Assembly: GCA_018991295.1 (NCBI GenBank)
Contig: JAGKSZ010000236.1
Span: 1-14,314, forward strand
DNA: 14,314 bases
Direction: 5' to 3'
Source of the DNA: Porphyrobacter sp.
GTDB taxonomy: Bacteria; Pseudomonadota; Alphaproteobacteria; Sphingomonadales; Sphingomonadaceae
A program made the position numbers and the translations under genes. Shown piece after piece: positions 12,381-14,314 of the stretch (the first letter of the stretch is position 1; every line of letters begins with the position of its first letter). Under the pieces are notes generated by a model. That model was given only the letters and a program-made list of their open reading frames with translations. It did not search any database and was not told the origin of the DNA.

Positions 12381-13529
12381 TCACGTGGCAAGACCCAGCC
12401 GCTTGAGCAAACCGCTTACCAGCCGCCGGATGCGCAGCGCCCACAGCGGCCAGTCCTGCGCATCATCGAAACGTTCTTCCATGAACCGCCTGCCTGGCCA
12501 CAGCCTCAGACGGACAAGGGTCAGGAATTCGCCGACGGTGGTCAGTGCTGCAAGATCAAGCTTCAGGCGCTTCATCGCTGAGGGCTCACCCAGATAGGCG
12601 GCAACGGGCGCATAGGCAGCCGCTTCAGCCAGCCGATCGAGGACCTCACGCGGCGCCGCGCTCCCGACTGTCTGTTCAGCGAACACCAGCGCGGATCGCA
12701 CCAGGCCGGCTGTGCCGCTGGTGACCGCAAGATTGGCCAGAAGCGTCCAGTCTGCTTCGCTGAAGCTGTCGGTCACCAGCTTGATATCGGCCGCCCAGAT
12801 CAGCCTGTCACCATCAGCCGGGCGGCCATCCTCGACGTGATAGCCGAAGCACTGGTGCGAATAGCGGTTGACGCTGATGAGGATCAGATTGTCGACTGGC
12901 CCGAGAGTCTCGGCGCCAGGTGCAAGCCGGGGAAGGGGGGCGATGCGGTCTTCGCACTTCAACTGTTCGAGCACCCGCGAAATCGCGAGGCTGCCGTTAA
13001 TACGCCAGTGAATATCGACCTCGTGGGCAAAGCCGTCTCGTGTGGCGATCGACCAGGGTTCCTGTGTAGGCCCGCGATCGCCCGCCGGAACAAAGCCACA
13101 TTCGCGCAAGATCGCGCGTGCCGCCGGCCGGGGCGCGTTGGGTAGCAGCAGATCGGTATCGCCGCGCCGTCTCATGGCTGGGTCATGATGCACGCTGTAG
13201 GCCAGCGCGGTGCCCTTCAATACCGCCGCCCTGATGCCTTCGGCCTGAAAAGCCTTGATCAGACGCATCACCGCGTTGCGATGGCTGGCCTCCCACAGGG
13301 CCTGCAGACGCGCTTCTTCCTTGATTGCGCCCACCACAGCTGCCGGCCATCCGGCAAATGCCGATTGCGGCTGAGCGAGCATCAGGGCGATACCGTGGAA
13401 CTTGACGCGGCTGGCTAGAGCACCGCCGATTTCGTCCGCCCACGCATCCGGCCAGGGCGGCGATGGTGCGCCTGCAAGGCCAGCCCTGATGCATCCGGCC
13501 AAGTAGGTGTCGATCAAATCCTGTGCCAT
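12381..13529 (-). CDS. Nucleotidyltransferase-fold protein of lasso cluster type (NTP_transf_5)
   Basis: This 382-residue protein has the minimal nucleotidyltransferase active site: AAVLKGTAL (101-109), metal-binding Asp124 and Asp126 in RRGDTDLLLP, and a third acidic residue Asp172 in HEVDIHWR. This KG...DxD...D order is that of the uncharacterised NTP_transf_5 family, members of which occur in kinase-containing lasso loci. The chemistry is unknown; transfer of a nucleotide or phosphoryl group to the peptide or its phosphate is plausible. The start is uncertain. ATG 13529 gives a family-like length but has GGGA directly against it; GTG 13658 (425 residues) has GGGA only two to three bases upstream, and its extra N-terminus looks unstructured. 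It leads a - strand operon with the exporter and is divergent from rmlA. Confidence 0.83.
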   Translation of the reverse strand: MAQDLIDTYLAGCIRAGLAGAPSPPWPDAWADEIGGALASRVKFHGIALMLAQPQSAFAGWPAAVVGAIKEEARLQALWEASHRNAVMRLIKAFQAEGIRAAVLKGTALAYSVHHDPAMRRRGDTDLLLPNAPRPAARAILRECGFVPAGDRGPTQEPWSIATRDGFAHEVDIHWRINGSLAISRVLEQLKCEDRIAPLPRLAPGAETLGPVDNLILISVNRYSHQCFGYHVEDGRPADGDRLIWAADIKLVTDSFSEADWTLLANLAVTSGTAGLVRSALVFAEQTVGSAAPREVLDRLAEAAAYAPVAAYLGEPSAMKRLKLDLAALTTVGEFLTLVRLRLWPGRRFMEERFDDAQDWPLWALRIRRLVSGLLKRLGLAT

Positions 13530-13683
13530 TCCCTGTACCAGTCCGCACAGCACTGCGCGCCGCGTTTTGGCCAGACAATGCCATGCGCCAAGATGGGCGC
13601 GAATGCTAGGCTTCACGAAACCAATGGCAATGCAAAGATAGCGGTCAGCCAAAGGCACTTTCCCGTTGACCGCCTTGGGTCAT

Positions 13684-13696
13684 GCTGCAATGCAGC
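13684..13696. promoter_or_regulatory. Palindromic operator candidate upstream of rmlA
   Basis: GCTGCAATGCAGC is a perfect 6-1-6 palindrome centred about 43 bp before the rmlA GTG, within the 203-bp divergent region (13530-13732). It contains CTGC-N3-GCAG, the pattern reported for the polyhydroxybutyrate-responsive repressor PhaR in alphaproteobacteria. Placement fits an operator. Regulation by PhaR is only a suggestion. Nothing else clear is seen in this gap. Confidence 0.35.
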
Positions 13697-13732
13697 GGGG
13701 CGCTTGCGTCATGACGATCTTGGGGAACATCC

Positions 13733-14314
13733 GTGATATCTGCTGAAGGCACACCGGCGCGGCGGGGCATTATTCTCGCGGGCGGTTCGGGAACGCGGCT
13801 CTACCCTTTGACGCGCGGCGTATCGAAGCAGCTCATGCCGATCTTCGACAAGCCGATGATCTATTATCCGCTCAGCACGCTGATGCTGGCCGGGATTCGC
13901 GATATCCTGATTATCACCACCCCTGAAGACGCCGCGCAGTTCAAGCGTGTGCTGGGCGACGGGTCCGATTTCGGCGTCTCGCTTTCCTATGAAGTGCAGC
14001 CCAGGCCAGAAGGCCTGGCGCAGGCTTTCCACATCGGCGCCGATTTTGTGCGCGGTGGCCCCAGTGCGCTGATCCTTGGCGACAATATCTTCTATGGCCA
14101 CGGCCTGCCTGCGATCATGCAAAGCGCCAATGCGCGGCCCGCCGGGGCGACTGTCTTTGCCTACCGCGTCAATGATCCGCAGGCTTTTGGCGTGGTGGAA
14201 TTCGATGCGACCGGCAAGGCGATTTCGATCGAGGAAAAGCCCAAGGTTCCCAAGTCCAACTACGCGGTGACCGGCCTTTATTTCTATGACGAGACCGTGG
14301 TCGATCGTGCCCGC
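13733..14314 (+). CDS. rmlA: Glucose-1-phosphate thymidylyltransferase (partial, runs off the window)
   Basis: RmlA joins glucose-1-phosphate and dTTP to make dTDP-glucose, the first step toward dTDP-L-rhamnose for surface polysaccharides. The visible 194 residues (of about 290) contain the nucleotide-binding signature GIILAGGSGTRLYPLT (12-27), followed by SKQLMPIFDKPMIYYPLSTL. They also hold RPEGLAQAF, the metal-binding LGDNIFYG, and VEFDATGKAISIEEKPKVPKSNYAVTGLYFYD; all are hallmarks of RmlA. The start GTG 13733 has GGGGAA (13722-13727) five bases upstream; no ATG fits the frame. The protein carries about eleven extra residues (ISAEGTPARRG) before the core fold. It is divergent from the nucleotidyltransferase gene and continues beyond the right edge, probably with other rml genes. 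Confidence 0.95.
   Translation, partial: MISAEGTPARRGIILAGGSGTRLYPLTRGVSKQLMPIFDKPMIYYPLSTLMLAGIRDILIITTPEDAAQFKRVLGDGSDFGVSLSYEVQPRPEGLAQAFHIGADFVRGGPSALILGDNIFYGHGLPAIMQSANARPAGATVFAYRVNDPQAFGVVEFDATGKAISIEEKPKVPKSNYAVTGLYFYDETVVDRAR

Noticed and set aside
13711..13746. Short open frame from ATG 13711 before rmlA
   Set aside because: It encodes only 11 residues, is out of frame with rmlA, and its only plausible ribosome site belongs to the GTG at 13733.

Overview
The window is GC-rich DNA from a proteobacterium, most likely an alphaproteobacterium of the order Sphingomonadales. This rests on codon use, a valine-degradation operon, a Wzy_C-type polysaccharide polymerase/ligase and a lasso-peptide leader of the alphaproteobacterial kind. 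The genus cannot be fixed from this stretch, and no RNA gene, insertion sequence or CRISPR array was seen.

Left part (1-2177, + strand): the end of a valine-catabolic operon. It holds the C-terminus of a probable 3-hydroxyisobutyryl-CoA hydrolase, an enoyl-CoA hydratase, a small three-helix membrane protein, and 3-hydroxyisobutyrate dehydrogenase overlapping it by ATGA. Next (4665-2187, - strand) come a secreted/anchored small protein with its own terminator, an O-antigen ligase/polymerase-like membrane protein, and an overlapping TPR-like partner. The far right end (13733 onward) starts rmlA, for dTDP-sugar synthesis, so the middle sits inside a cell-surface polysaccharide neighbourhood.

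Centre (4787-13529): a lasso-peptide biosynthetic locus with an unusually large set of tailoring genes. The leader peptidase B2 is on the - strand. A 2OG-Fe(II) oxygenase-like gene, the lasso cyclase C, and the 42-residue precursor A follow divergently on the + strand. The precursor carries a perfect YxxPxLxxxGxxxxxT leader motif and a predicted core GSGGPNADGATMRMNP. Three hairpins, the last a strong intrinsic terminator, separate A from a tightly coupled + strand set: a PRMT-like methyltransferase with a PqqD-like C-terminal domain, an HPr-kinase-like kinase, and the PqqD/RRE protein B1. Facing them on the - strand are a nucleotidyltransferase and an ABC exporter, whose stop codon overlaps that of B1.

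Proposed working (inference): B1 holds the leader, B2 removes it, and C closes a Gly1-Asp8 macrolactam around the tail. The oxygenase, methyltransferase, kinase and nucleotidyltransferase decorate the peptide, and the ABC protein exports it. No isopeptidase or TonB-dependent receptor, typical of the astexin/caulonodin clusters, is present here. The lasso core machinery is strongly supported; the identity and order of the tailoring steps are not known.
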